Below, piece after piece: positions 1 to 10,606 of a stretch of 49,055 nt of DNA (position 1 is its first letter; each line of letters begins with the position of its first letter). The notes below the pieces were generated by a model. The model was given only the letters and a program-made list of their open reading frames with translations. It did no database searches and had not been told where the DNA came from. The translations under genes were made by a program, and so were the position numbers. This DNA comes from Martinezella lusitana (lineage in GTDB: Bacteria > Pseudomonadota > Alphaproteobacteria > Rhizobiales > Rhizobiaceae): positions 1 through 49,055 of the forward strand of contig NZ_WUEY01000032.1 of assembly GCF_010668395.1 (NCBI RefSeq), read 5' to 3'.

Positions 1-179
1 ATCTGGACCTGCTCGCGCGAGGCGACGCGGCCGTGGAAGGCCCAGCAACTGTCCAGTATCCGATGAATAAGCGCATGATTTTCGTCGGATACCGGCCAGG
101 CGAATTCCCGCCCGACGAGGAAATGCGGCAGGATGGCAGCGTGTCGCCGACTACCCAATCTAACCATCTTGATGTGTAG
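1..179. other. Open frame at left edge, strand unresolved
   Basis: Two opposite-strand frames stay open to the window edge. The plus frame ends in TAG at 177-179 and would be the last 58 codons of a gene entering from the left. The minus frame could start at ATG 167 and read out of the window, giving a natural-looking start MVRLGSRRHAAILPHFLV. The minus ATG has no clear Shine-Dalgarno sequence. Codon use looks coding-like in both because they share codon boundaries. I recognise neither product, so only the presence of a partial gene here is supported. Confidence 0.3.
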
Positions 180-716
180 CCAGCTTAGAAATCCCATTGC
201 ATTGCTTTCGAACTGAGGCCGGACCCTTCGGCTCATATCAACGCAACATTTCCCGTTGTCCATCCATGACAACTCCAAACTCGCAGAACATAGATAGTGT
301 TGGAAAATTGCTTGCGTCTTGATTCTTGAAATAGCTGATGGCTACAAAACACCTCCATTGCATGGCGCTTTCGAACCATTCCATCGAGATAAAGCGCTCG
401 GGCTAACATCGCTCACTCCACCGGCGGGATTCGCAGTGGAGTTCAGAGCGCTTTGCTTTAAGGGTCTACATCGGTACCGTAGCTGTTGCGAAGACACAAC
501 TTCATGAGAAGTTAGAGGCCGAGTGTGACCACGCTAGCGATACAACATCATTGCTTATCCGCAACTTGATCCATTGGCGAAAACCCTTCGTAGCGCCGTC
601 GCCCGCTGATTGGAGGCCTCGCGGCAAAGTCGGATAGCACTACGGCAGCCCTTAATCCGTCGCTTGCGCGGCTAGTGAACAAGAATTCTTGCGGGTTTGT
701 TGTGCGGAAAAGCGGA
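180..716. other. Intergenic, no recognised gene
   Basis: Short frames exist on both strands (for example 319-507 plus and 548-805 minus), but none has a convincing start, ribosome site or family resemblance. Given the broken gene that follows, part of this may be eroded coding DNA. Confidence 0.4.
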
Positions 717-1073
717 TCAACTCCGATCGGGGACGAGCGCCATCGCCTTAATATCCGACCAGCAGATCGCGATGGGCGAGCTCCGCCACTCCAATAATTG
801 TCCATGCGCAGGAAGCGCGTGGAAATACTCGTTTCTTCACCGTTCGAAACAAATCCATATGCTCGCTCATGTGCACATGATATAATGGCATTTCGACCAA
901 GTGCAGCCGGCGACAGCCAGCACCGCTGCCAAGTTGTCCCAACCGGCTTCGAACTGCCTTTCGGGATCCTCTATGACATTCAGATCGGCGGTGCGTCCAG
1001 CCTGTCCGGCGCAGAACAATACATCCGCTTTTCCCGATATGACAGGCGGATGATGGGAGCAAGCATCCAAAAA
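717..1073 (-). pseudogene. RidA/YjgF-family protein, frameshifted remnant
   Basis: Read on the minus strand, three successive frames join into one RidA-like protein. About residues 1-55 come from one frame (motifs DVLFCAGQAGRTADL and QFEAGWDNLAAVLAVAG). The middle comes from a second (LVEMPLYHVHMSEHMDLF, CAWTIIGVAELAH), and the last stretch from a third (DIKAMALVPDRS, stop at 717-719). Two frame changes are therefore needed, near 895 and near 745. RidA proteins deaminate reactive enamine/imine intermediates of amino-acid metabolism. No good start codon or ribosome site is visible, so the 5' end may be missing too. It lies just downstream of the LuxR-type gene on the same strand. Family assignment rests on remembered RidA sequences. 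Confidence 0.6.
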
Positions 1074-1127
1074 TCTGGCGTCATCACCGATACATCGATG
1101 AAAACGCCATATCCGGATCGGCTGCTG

Positions 1128-3764
1128 TTAATCATTCGGCATGGTTTTCAATACAGCTTGAGTTCTGCTTTTCACGCCGAGCTTTGAGAATATATTCTTT
1201 GTATGGGTTTTCACGGTATTCAGGTTGATATTGAGCCGTCTGGCAATGTCGCCATTCGACAAGCCCCATTTCAGAAGCTCCAGCACATCTTCCTCCCTCT
1301 GCGTCAACATGCCCGCTCCCGCATTTCGGACGATGTTGGCGTTATGGACCGTTTGGGCCATACTTGTCGGCAGGGGGTTGAGATAATAGTCGAGAAGATG
1401 TTTGAGCTCCGGATGCTCGCTGCCGGCGTCAGAAGGTCCCGCTTTTTCGAGCTGTTCGATAAACCTGCCGATTTGCAGCTCGCTTGATACGCGGCCCTGT
1501 TGTCGCGCTGCCTGTGCGACCAGCTTGAGCCCTTCGACCGCAGCCTCCGTCTGGCCGATTTCCGACAGGAACCGCGATTCCACGACTGCAAAAGGGTCCC
1601 ATATTTGCCACGAGGATGTAGGATAGCGTCGCCGGGCTTCGGGCAACTGCAGCAGGAGCCTTTCCCATTCGCGCCTGCCCTCTGCGGCATTTCCCTGGCG
1701 AAAGAGTCGATCCGCCCGTTCCACAGCGAGCTGAAACTCCAAACGGAAATCCTCGCTTTCATAGGCTCGTCGACTTGCGCGGACGAGCAGCGCCGTGGCC
1801 TCGTCCGATCGACCGCTCATATCATAGAGCCGGGCGAGCCCGACTGTCGCGATCAGCACTCTTTCACAAAGGCCGGAAACATCCGTGGCTTTTTCCGATG
1901 GAATGGCAAGTAGCCACAATCGTTCAGCCTGCGCGAGGTCGCCCTGATTATAAACGATAATGCCGAGCAAGGCCGATGGCAGGGCGACCATGTAGGAATG
2001 CTGTTCGAAATTGCGATCGGCGACCTGCAGCGTATCCCGTATGACATGCTCTGCTTCGCCGATCCAGCCGCGGGCGAGATAGGACATGGCGGCGATGCAG
2101 CGGGAGTGAATGCCGCCCCAATGGCACGCCATTCCGTCGTAAATGCCGTTTGCACGCCATGTCAGGCGCTCAGCCAATTCCAGATCCCCCTTGTGGAAGG
2201 CAAGGTAGCTGTGAATGGAATCGAGATCGACCTGGCCGAAGGCAAGCTGGTCCAGCTCCCTGCCTTCCAGTTGTCTGATATGGTCAAGACCGGCCGCAAG
2301 GTCGCCGCCGTAGGCTCCGATCAGCGCACGCATGAGATGAAGCCGGCCTGCGACATCAAGTCCGGTACTCCGGGCAATGTTCGACATTCGGTTGCCGGGA
2401 TCGGCGGCGGCGGCCTCAATCGTGCGCAGCGTCTGCTCGGCCTGCGGAAACCGCCTCAGATTGATCGATCGCCAAATCTGCAGAAAAAGCAGCAGCGGCC
2501 GTTCCTCTCTCGCCTCGCGCGGCAGTTGTTGCATCCACCGAGAAAAGGTTTCGAAGCGGCCGTGACTGAGATAGTCGTAGAGGCAATAGCCTTCGATCAG
2601 TTCAGCGGCCCAGTCGGGACGGCGCGCCAGGAAGGCGTGACGCACGGCGTCCATCGGCGATCCGTTCTCGATGAACCATTGGCCGGCCCTGGAATGAAGA
2701 TCAGAGAGATCGGCGCGCGCCTCGGCATATAGCCTGGCCTGCAGGAATTCCTGAAACAAATGATGGTACTTGTACCAGCGCTGCGTTCCCGGCAGGGCGG
2801 CGATGAACAGTTGCGCCTCGTCGAGGAAGGACAGCATCTCGTTTCCGTCGTCGCGGCCCGTGACGGCGTTGCACAAGCTGGCGTTCAGCGTGTCGAGGAT
2901 CGATGTCTTGCTAAGAAACGTATGAACAGCTTCCGGCAGGCCGAGTATGACCTCTTCCAAGAAATATTCCGCAAAGGCCCGGTGGCTTCCCACGGGAACG
3001 GAAATCGCCAGGGCTTCCGGCGTCCTGGTCAGAACCAGGGAAGCCAGACGAAGTCCCGCCGCCCACCCCTCGGTATAGTCGAGCATCTGCCGGCTTTCGT
3101 CCGCCGTCAGCGAAACTGACGACGCGAGCTTGAAAAAATTCTCCGTCTCGGCCTCGTTGAAACGCAGGTCCTCGACGGGAACCTCGATCATCTCACCGCT
3201 GACGCGCAGTCTTCCGATCGGAATGGACGGGCGATGGCGGCTTGCCAGCACGATCGTCAGCTGGGAAACGCGCGCCGAAAGGATGCGATTGATGGTCTCC
3301 CCGCCATCGCCACCTTCGGCGAGATGATAGTCGTCGATGAAAAGCGCGATCGGGCCTGCGGCCGCCCTCTCCGAAAGAATCGTGACGAGCCGCGCGAGCG
3401 CATCGGGCTGGTCCAGCGACGGGATCGCAGCGCCGCTAGAGCTGACGGTAATTTCCACGGCACGGATGACCCCATCGGCAAATCCCAGCGGATCCCGATC
3501 GTCTTCGCTGGCGGAATACCAGATTGCCAGAACACCGGACTCCCGAAGCGCTTCATGCCATTGGGAAAGAAGCGTGGTCTTGCCCGAACCTGCCGGCGCG
3601 TGAACCAAAGCGAGCCGATGTTGCGTCAACATCTGCGACAGCATCGTCAGGCGAGGCCGATTGACGACCCCATGAGATGCGCGCGGAGGCAACAGACGCC
3701 GGTTGATCAAACTTGTTTGTTGCGACACCAGAACTCCGCATGAGATGGATAGCGACGACACCAT
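1128..3764 (-). CDS. MalT/LAL-type LuxR-family transcriptional regulator
   Basis: A protein of about 878 residues. The N-terminal NTPase has a P-loop (HAPAGSGKTTLL, about residues 55-66) and a Walker-B-like ALFIDDYH. A long alpha-helical, TPR-like middle follows, then a C-terminal LuxR helix-turn-helix (LTQREEDVLELL ... NTVKTHTKNIFSKLGV). This matches large ATP-dependent activators such as MalT, where an inducer and ATP drive assembly on target promoters. The longest frame begins at a GTG at 3809 whose purine tract abuts it, so I prefer ATG 3764, preceded by AAGGG at eight bases. The gene is divergent from the amidase/ABC operon, about 105 bp away, and is its most likely regulator. The inducer is unknown. 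Confidence 0.85.
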   Translation of the reverse strand: MVSSLSISCGVLVSQQTSLINRRLLPPRASHGVVNRPRLTMLSQMLTQHRLALVHAPAGSGKTTLLSQWHEALRESGVLAIWYSASEDDRDPLGFADGVIRAVEITVSSSGAAIPSLDQPDALARLVTILSERAAAGPIALFIDDYHLAEGGDGGETINRILSARVSQLTIVLASRHRPSIPIGRLRVSGEMIEVPVEDLRFNEAETENFFKLASSVSLTADESRQMLDYTEGWAAGLRLASLVLTRTPEALAISVPVGSHRAFAEYFLEEVILGLPEAVHTFLSKTSILDTLNASLCNAVTGRDDGNEMLSFLDEAQLFIAALPGTQRWYKYHHLFQEFLQARLYAEARADLSDLHSRAGQWFIENGSPMDAVRHAFLARRPDWAAELIEGYCLYDYLSHGRFETFSRWMQQLPREAREERPLLLFLQIWRSINLRRFPQAEQTLRTIEAAAADPGNRMSNIARSTGLDVAGRLHLMRALIGAYGGDLAAGLDHIRQLEGRELDQLAFGQVDLDSIHSYLAFHKGDLELAERLTWRANGIYDGMACHWGGIHSRCIAAMSYLARGWIGEAEHVIRDTLQVADRNFEQHSYMVALPSALLGIIVYNQGDLAQAERLWLLAIPSEKATDVSGLCERVLIATVGLARLYDMSGRSDEATALLVRASRRAYESEDFRLEFQLAVERADRLFRQGNAAEGRREWERLLLQLPEARRRYPTSSWQIWDPFAVVESRFLSEIGQTEAAVEGLKLVAQAARQQGRVSSELQIGRFIEQLEKAGPSDAGSEHPELKHLLDYYLNPLPTSMAQTVHNANIVRNAGAGMLTQREEDVLELLKWGLSNGDIARRLNINLNTVKTHTKNIFSKLGVKSRTQAVLKTMPND

Positions 3765-3823
3765 CTGTATCACCCTTTGGTGTGATATGAAGTTATTTTC
3801 GTCCTTCACCCTTCAGGATCATG

Positions 3824-3852
3824 CCAAAAATGTGGGCGAGCCGTAATTTTGG
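3824..3852. promoter_or_regulatory. Inverted repeat between LuxR-type gene and amidase
   Basis: CCAAAAAT at 3824-3831 faces ATTTTGG at 3846-3852, in the short gap between two divergent genes. It could be an operator for the LuxR-type regulator. The arms are short and AT-rich, so chance is possible. Confidence 0.25.
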
Positions 3853-3869
3853 GCAGTTCGATAGTGGGG

Positions 3870-5300
3870 ATGATGAAGTTGCAGCTAGAAGAGTACCGAA
3901 AATATGATGCCACCGGGCTTTCCGAACTTGTGACCAAGGGCGAGGTCAAGCCGGATGAACTGCTGGATACGGCGCTCGCCGCGGTCGATGCGACCAACAA
4001 TAAGTTAAACGCCGTCGTCGCCATATTCGAAGATGAAGCCAGGCGCTTCATTGACCGGGATCTCGGCGAAGGTCCGTTCAAAGGTGTGCCGTTCCTGCTG
4101 AAAGACCTCACGGCACACTACGGCGGACAGCCGACCGGCGCGGGATGGCCGCCCCGCGCCGCGATCAAGCCGGGGGAAGACAGCGAGCTCGTGCGGCGTT
4201 TTAAGAAGGCCGGTCTGGTGATCTTTGGAAAGACTGCTGTTCCGGAGCTCGCCATGGACTGGACAACGCGCTCCCGCGCCCACGGCGTAACGAACAACCC
4301 CTGGGACGTAACGCGGACCGCGGGCACCTCGAGCGGCGGCACGGCGGCGGCAGTCGCCGCGGGAGTCGTGCCGATGGGTCATGGCAACGACGGCGGCGGC
4401 TCCATCCGCGTGCCGGCGTCCGTCTGCGCCTGCTTCGGCATGAAGCCGAGCCGCGGGCGCAATCCCGTCGCCCCTTCAGGCAGCACTTGGCAAGGCATGC
4501 TCGTCGAACATGCGTTGACCCGCTCTGTCCGCGACAGCGCGATCCTCCTCGATGCGACAGCGGGAACCTATCGCGGCCAGTTCTTCAACAGCCCGGCCGG
4601 CGGCAACTTCGCGGCCGAGGTCGGGCGCGATCCCGGCAGGCTGCGCATTGCCGTTTCGACAAGGGCTCCCTACGGCGCGGCGACGCATGCCGATTCCATC
4701 GCGGCTGCCGCCGAGACGATCAAGCTTCTGGAAAGCCTCGGCCACATCTGCGAGCCTTTCGACATCGAATTGCCGGAGGACGGTTGGAGCGCCTTTGAAA
4801 CCTTCATTCTCGCTGAATATGCGACCGATATGCGGCTTGAGGAAGCAGCCTTGGGCCGTAAGCTGACCGCGGACGATTTTCCACCGATGCTGTGGGAGAT
4901 GATCGAGGCTGGTAACCAGATTACCGCAGTCGACGTCAATGTCGCCGCGACCCGCCTGCATGCGGTCGCAGCCGCAGTCACCGCCACTTTCGATCGCTAT
5001 GATGTGTTCTTGTCGCCGACGCTGGCACAGCCGCCGTTGCGTCACGAGGCTTTTCCGGATTCGACCTCGATGCGGCTCCATTATGAATTCTACCTTTCGT
5101 GGATGCCCTACACACATATCTTCAACGTCAACGGCTCGCCAGCCATGTCCGTGCCGCTAGTATGGAATAACGAAGGGTTGCCGATCGGCGTCCAATTCGC
5201 GGCTGCGCCGGCCGCCGAAGGCCTGCTTTTCCGCCTGGCGTCGCAGCTGGAGACCGCCAGACCCTGGAGCGACAAGAGACCGCCGATCTCCATTGCCTAA
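3870..5300 (+). CDS. Amidase signature family enzyme
   Basis: A protein of 476 residues, the usual size for the amidase signature family, which hydrolyses amide bonds with a Ser-cisSer-Lys triad. Lys78 lies in FLLKDLTA, the cis-Ser in AGTSSGGTAAA (about 154-155) and the nucleophile Ser178 in GGGSIRVPAS. No signal peptide is seen, so it is cytoplasmic. The frame also opens at a TTG at 3849, but GGGG precedes the double ATG at 3870/3873, so the start is one of those. It lies 34 bp before the ABC binding-protein gene and is probably co-transcribed, which suggests it hydrolyses an imported amide or peptide-like compound. Substrates in this family vary widely and cannot be read from the sequence. 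Confidence 0.88.
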   Translation: MMKLQLEEYRKYDATGLSELVTKGEVKPDELLDTALAAVDATNNKLNAVVAIFEDEARRFIDRDLGEGPFKGVPFLLKDLTAHYGGQPTGAGWPPRAAIKPGEDSELVRRFKKAGLVIFGKTAVPELAMDWTTRSRAHGVTNNPWDVTRTAGTSSGGTAAAVAAGVVPMGHGNDGGGSIRVPASVCACFGMKPSRGRNPVAPSGSTWQGMLVEHALTRSVRDSAILLDATAGTYRGQFFNSPAGGNFAAEVGRDPGRLRIAVSTRAPYGAATHADSIAAAAETIKLLESLGHICEPFDIELPEDGWSAFETFILAEYATDMRLEEAALGRKLTADDFPPMLWEMIEAGNQITAVDVNVAATRLHAVAAAVTATFDRYDVFLSPTLAQPPLRHEAFPDSTSMRLHYEFYLSWMPYTHIFNVNGSPAMSVPLVWNNEGLPIGVQFAAAPAAEGLLFRLASQLETARPWSDKRPPISIA

Positions 5301-5334
5301 CATGCAAGTCAAACGAAAAGGGGAACAGATTGCC

Positions 5335-6885
5335 ATGAAATACATTTCCTCCCGGAAACGCCTATGGGCATTGGCTGCGACAATAGCGCTGACCATGACG
5401 GCCGGCGGATTGGCCGCGCAAGCGACGGATCTTACGGTCGCCCGCTCGGTCGATGCCGATAGCCTCGACCCGCAGAAGGCGAGCACAACCCAATCCCTTC
5501 AGGTCACCAACCTGATCTTTGATACGCTTCTGACGATGGACAAGGATGGCTCGGTCCATCCGGGGCTTACCAGCGATTGGTCGATGTCGCAGGACGGCAA
5601 GATGTATTCGTTCACGATCCGCGACGGCATCAAATGCCATGACGGCACAACGTTCGATGCCGCAGCCGCAAAGGCAAGCCTCGACCGGGCGCTCGATCCG
5701 GCAACCGTCAATCCAAACCTATCCGCCTGGGGGCCGATCACGGGCAGCAGTGTCGACGGCAAGGTCCTCAAGGTGCAATTGTCCGAACCCTATGGTCCCT
5801 TTGCTTCGTTCCTCACCAGCATTCAGGCTGCCTTCATCTGCCCCTCTTCCGTCAAAGGCGGCGATTTCAAGCCGATCGGCACCGGGCCGTTCAAGCTCGT
5901 GAGCTGGATCCGAAACGACAGCATCCAGCTTGAGGCCAATCCGGACTATAAGAATTTCAATCCGCTGATTGAGAATCCCGGAAAGCCGCATATCGACAAG
6001 CTGACGCTCAAGGTTATTCCGGAAGATGTTGCGCGAATGGCGGCCCTGCGCTCCGGAGAGACCGACATGGTCGAGCCGTCCCTGGAAGAAGCCACCGATC
6101 TGAAGAGCGATAGCAATTTCAAGGTCTACGCGGCCCAGTTGTCCGGCCAGCAAATGCTGGCTGCATTCACCTGGAAGATCAAGCCGCTGGACAACCCCGA
6201 TATCCGCAAAGCGATCGGTATGGCCATGAACCGCGACGCCTATGCTTCCATCGCGTTCGAAGGGCTAGTGAACACCGCCAATTGCCCGGTGGCACCAAAC
6301 CTCTTCTCCACGAATGAGGCTCTTTGCGCGACCTGGGGCGTAAAATACGATCCCGATGCCGCCAAGGCGATAATGGCGAAATATGGCTACACGCCCGAAA
6401 ATCCTCTGAAGGTGAAGCTCCTGGTGCACAAGCTGCCCGGCTGGGATCAGATGCATCAAATCATGCAGCAGGATCTTGCAGCGATTGGTGTGCGGGCGGA
6501 CATCGAAACGCGCGAAGTGGCGGCCGACTTCGATTATATGAAGGGTTACAACGATCATACGGACGGCGAGCCAGCCGTCTGGACTATGGGCATGTCCGGC
6601 GTCGATCCCGATTACCTCTACTTCCTGTGGAAGCGCCCTGGTTTCGTGAACATGGGCCTCAACAGCGACGTCGACGCCATGCTCGAGCAGCAGCGGCAGC
6701 TCTCCGGCGATGCGCGCGCGGCCAAGATTCACGATATCGAAAAATATCTCATGGAAAACGCCTACGCCATTCCGCTACTGTCGCCAGGCTGGGGTTGGCT
6801 CATGGCTTCCACCTCGAAGGTGGAGGGCTTCAAAATGGGCTTTATGGTCTCGCTTCTGTTCAATGACGTCACCCTCAAACAATGA
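5335..6885 (+). CDS. ABC peptide/nickel-type substrate-binding protein (SBP family 5)
   Basis: A periplasmic binding protein of 516 residues. A Sec signal peptide (MKYISSRKRLWALAATIAL, cleavage near AAQA-TD) leads into the family start LTVARSVDADSLDPQK and the typical GLTSDWSMSQDGKMYSFTIRDG block. ATG 5335 is chosen because AAAAGGGG lies just upstream and the signal peptide starts there; an in-frame TTG at 5293 is rejected. It is the first transport gene of a complete importer and follows the amidase. Dpp/Opp family proteins bind di- and oligopeptides, but relatives carry opines, glutathione or sugars, so the ligand is open. Confidence 0.9.
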   Translation: MKYISSRKRLWALAATIALTMTAGGLAAQATDLTVARSVDADSLDPQKASTTQSLQVTNLIFDTLLTMDKDGSVHPGLTSDWSMSQDGKMYSFTIRDGIKCHDGTTFDAAAAKASLDRALDPATVNPNLSAWGPITGSSVDGKVLKVQLSEPYGPFASFLTSIQAAFICPSSVKGGDFKPIGTGPFKLVSWIRNDSIQLEANPDYKNFNPLIENPGKPHIDKLTLKVIPEDVARMAALRSGETDMVEPSLEEATDLKSDSNFKVYAAQLSGQQMLAAFTWKIKPLDNPDIRKAIGMAMNRDAYASIAFEGLVNTANCPVAPNLFSTNEALCATWGVKYDPDAAKAIMAKYGYTPENPLKVKLLVHKLPGWDQMHQIMQQDLAAIGVRADIETREVAADFDYMKGYNDHTDGEPAVWTMGMSGVDPDYLYFLWKRPGFVNMGLNSDVDAMLEQQRQLSGDARAAKIHDIEKYLMENAYAIPLLSPGWGWLMASTSKVEGFKMGFMVSLLFNDVTLKQ

Positions 6886-6942
6886 TTTGACCGTGCTGCT
6901 CCGCCTTCGGGCGAGGCAGCACCACGTTCGAGCCGGGTAGCG

Positions 6943-7866
6943 ATGCTTCTTCTGATTACAAAAAAAGTGCTTCTTGCATTTTCGACCGTCATTGCAGTCA
7001 TCGTGCTGTCAGGAATTCTGATCCATGTGGTGCCAGGAGATCCCGTGACCGCGATGATGGCGCAATCGGTGACGGCGACGCCGGAAGTGATGGCGCAGAT
7101 GCGGGCGCGGCTCGGTCTGGACCTTCCCGTCTGGCACCAGGTCGCACTTTATCTCTGGCATGTCCTGCAAGGCGATCTCGGCACTACTATCAGGGGTAAC
7201 GAACCGGTCGCCACCCTCCTCCTCCAGCGCCTACCCAACACTTTCGCGCTCGCCGTTGCGGGACTTGCTATCGCATTGGCGATCGGCATACCGCTCGGCT
7301 TTCTTGCTGCGATCAATCGGGGCAAGCTGGCGGATACTGCGGTGATGGTCGTCGCCGTGCTCGGCGTCTCCATTCCGGGCTTCTGGCTGGGGCTGATCAT
7401 GATCGAGCTATTCTCCCTCAAGCTCGGATGGCTACCCGTTGCAGGCACGGACTGGCGGAACATCATTCTTCCTGCCCTGACGCTCGGGCTGACCTATTGT
7501 GCTCTCGTGGCGCGTATGACCCGTTCCGCATTGGTCGAGGTGCTGGCGGAAGACTATATCCGCACCGCCCGCGCCAGAGGATTGCGTGAGCACCAGGTTC
7601 TTCTCGTTCATGCGCTCAAGCCCGCACTCATCAGCATCGTTACGGTCGTCGGTCTGGTCTTTGCCTACCTGCTGGGCGGTCAGGTCATCGTGGAGAACGT
7701 CTTCTCCTGGAACGGCATCGGCCGCCTCGCAGTACAAGCCATGCTGGAAAGGGACTATCCGATGATCCAAGGCTTCATCGTCGTTTTCGCAACGTCCGTC
7801 GTAATCGTCTCGATGCTCATCGACATTCTTTACGGCTTCCTCGACCCCCGCATGAGGCAAAGATGA
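6943..7866 (+). CDS. ABC importer permease, DppB/OppB type
   Basis: An inner-membrane permease of 307 residues with about six membrane spans. The N-terminal helix is followed by the family motif VVPGDPVTAMM and a C-terminal half with the cytoplasmic coupling (EAA) loop RARGLREHQVLLVHALKPA. It pairs with the next gene to form the translocation channel. The stop overlaps the next start by four bases (ATGA), implying translational coupling. The ribosome site before ATG 6943 is weak. Confidence 0.9.
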   Translation: MLLLITKKVLLAFSTVIAVIVLSGILIHVVPGDPVTAMMAQSVTATPEVMAQMRARLGLDLPVWHQVALYLWHVLQGDLGTTIRGNEPVATLLLQRLPNTFALAVAGLAIALAIGIPLGFLAAINRGKLADTAVMVVAVLGVSIPGFWLGLIMIELFSLKLGWLPVAGTDWRNIILPALTLGLTYCALVARMTRSALVEVLAEDYIRTARARGLREHQVLLVHALKPALISIVTVVGLVFAYLLGGQVIVENVFSWNGIGRLAVQAMLERDYPMIQGFIVVFATSVVIVSMLIDILYGFLDPRMRQR

Positions 7867-8711
7867 GCGACGCACCACAATCGGCCGTCTTGCGGCGGCG
7901 GCTTCCGTTCAGCGTCGTTCTCGGTGTGGGGCTTGCGCTCGCGATCGTCGCGGTCTCGCTTTTGGCTCCCTACCTCTCACCCTTCGACCCTATGCGCATG
8001 GCGGCCGGCCCAAGACTGTCGTCGCCATCGGCGGCGCATCTCTTCGGCACAGACGAATTCGGGCGCGACCTTTTCAGCCGGGTTCTGCTCGGCGGCCGGC
8101 TGTCGCTCGGCATCGGGTTGACGGCTGTCGTCAGCGGCATCGTCTTCGGCGGTCTGATCGGCCTCGTCGCCGCCTTTGGAAGCCGTCTGGCAGAAACGAT
8201 CCTGCTGAGATTGATCGACGTGATGTATTCGTTTCCCGATACGCTGATCGCCCTGGCACTCGTCGCCTTCCTGGGACCCGGAATAGGAAACGCCACGTTG
8301 GCGATCGCAATTAGCCTCGTCCCCTTCTATGCCAGGGTTGCATATGGGCTGGCGGCCGCCGAAAGAGCCAAACCCTATATCGAGGCAGCCCGGCTTGCCG
8401 GAATACGATCGGGAAGGCTGGTGCGGGTGCATGTCATGCCGAATATCAGCCAGGGCCTCATCGTCATGGCGACGCTCGGGTTTTCATCCGCCATCCTATC
8501 GGCGGCCGGTCTATCGTTCCTCGGCCTCGGTGTCCAGCCGCCTTCGCCGGAATGGGGCGCGATCCTCGCCTCTGGCCGAAACTACATAACCAAGGCGCCC
8601 TGGATACTAATCTTCCCCGGCCTTGCGATCTGCTTGACGGTTCTCTCCTTCAACCTGATCGGCGACAGTCTCCGCGACCTTGTCGATCCGCGTCGAAAGG
8701 ATCAGCCATGA
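7863..8711 (+). CDS. ABC importer permease, DppC/OppC type
   Basis: A second permease of 282 residues. It has the DppC-type start (one helix, then SPFDPMRMAAGPRLSSPS), the motif HLFGTDEFGRDLFSRVLLG and the coupling loop EAARLAGIRSGRLVRVH. It forms a heterodimer with the preceding permease. It overlaps its neighbour by four bases at both ends, so the transport genes form one coupled unit. Confidence 0.9.
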   Translation: MSDAPQSAVLRRRLPFSVVLGVGLALAIVAVSLLAPYLSPFDPMRMAAGPRLSSPSAAHLFGTDEFGRDLFSRVLLGGRLSLGIGLTAVVSGIVFGGLIGLVAAFGSRLAETILLRLIDVMYSFPDTLIALALVAFLGPGIGNATLAIAISLVPFYARVAYGLAAAERAKPYIEAARLAGIRSGRLVRVHVMPNISQGLIVMATLGFSSAILSAAGLSFLGLGVQPPSPEWGAILASGRNYITKAPWILIFPGLAICLTVLSFNLIGDSLRDLVDPRRKDQP

Positions 8712-9537
8712 GCGAGCCCTATTTGAGCGTTCGTGACCTGACCGTCTCCTTCCAGACCAGCAGCGGCGTCTTTACCGCCGTAGAAAATATCAGCTTCGAT
8801 CTCGAAAAGGGAGAAATCCTGGCGCTCGTCGGTGAATCCGGCAGCGGCAAGAGCATGACGTCGCTGTCGATCCTACGGCTGTTGCCGGAGGCGGCCAGGA
8901 TGACCGGAACGATCCGAATCGACGGTCAGGATATTTCGGCCCTGCCACGCAGGGCCATGGAAGATGTCCGCGGCGCGAAGATCGGAATGATCTTTCAAGA
9001 GCCGATGACGTCTCTCAATCCAGTGTTGACGATCGCGCGCCAGATGACCGAAGGCCTTCTACGGCACAAGGGCATGAAGCGGCACACAGCATTCGAGACG
9101 GCGCGCACCTGCCTGGAGGATGTGGGCATTTCGGAATCCGGCCGCGTGCTCGCGCAATATCCGCACCAGCTTTCGGGAGGCATGCGGCAGCGTGTCATGA
9201 TTGCCGCCGCCCTGGCGCTTCGTCCGGGTGTGCTGATCGCCGACGAGCCGACGACCGCACTCGACGTGACCGTTCAGGCGCAGGTGCTGGATCTCTTGGT
9301 GGACCTCAAATCGCGCTACGGTTCGGGCATCCTGCTGATTACGCACGACATCGGCGTCGTGGCCGAAACGGCCGATCGCGTCGCCGTTATGCGCGGCGGG
9401 CGCATACTTGAAACCGGGACGGCGGAAACCGTGCTCGGTTCACCGCGGCACGATTACACAAAGGCGCTGCTGTCTTCGCATCTTACCGTCGAGAAGGCGA
9501 TGCGCGAGCGCTATAACCGGATCAAGGCAATCGCGAC

Positions 9538-9541
<4 letters not shown>
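8708..9541 (+). CDS. ABC importer ATPase, DppD/OppD type
   Basis: An ATP-binding subunit of 277 residues: Walker A GESGSGKS, Q-loop FQEP, signature LSGGMRQR, Walker B VLIADEPTTALD and switch His in LITHD. The start ATG 8708 overlaps the previous stop (ATGA); the frame is open further upstream, but that is the permease coding region. The protein is shorter than most DppD proteins (about 320-330 residues). It stops soon after the HDYTKALL motif and so lacks much of the usual C-terminal oligopeptide-transporter extension. All nucleotide-binding motifs are intact. Confidence 0.9.
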
Positions 9542-10461
<920 letters not shown>

Positions 10462-10486
10462 CCGTATTGACCGGAAAATAAACGAT

Positions 10487-10606
10487 ATGAACCCGGGATC
10501 CATTCCCTCGAATACCGTCGAGAAGGCCGTTGCATGGCGCCGGTATCTCCATGCCATTCCGGAGTTTCCATATCAACAGACAAATCAGACGACGCCTGGC
10601 ATGTGA
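10487..10606 (+). pseudogene. M20 amidohydrolase, N-terminal stub
   Basis: A 39-codon frame starting at ATG 10487, 26 bp after the last ABC gene. It contains AVAWRRYLHAIPEFPYQQ, which matches the start of M20 hippurate/N-acyl-amino-acid amidohydrolases (family pattern: RR.LH..PE..). The similarity stops there and the frame ends at a TGA, with no sign of the remaining 340 or so residues. A deacylase would fit an amidase plus peptide importer, so the operon has probably lost its last gene. The match is by remembered family pattern over a short stretch. Confidence 0.55.

Noticed and set aside
3810..3848. Longest LuxR-type frame starting at GTG 3809
   Set aside because: The purine tract abuts that GTG with no spacing, while ATG 3764 has AAGGG at eight bases and loses no domain.
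8552..8707. Upstream extension of the first ABC ATPase
   Set aside because: It is the end of the permease gene in another frame; the ATPase fold starts at ATG 8708, coupled to the permease stop.
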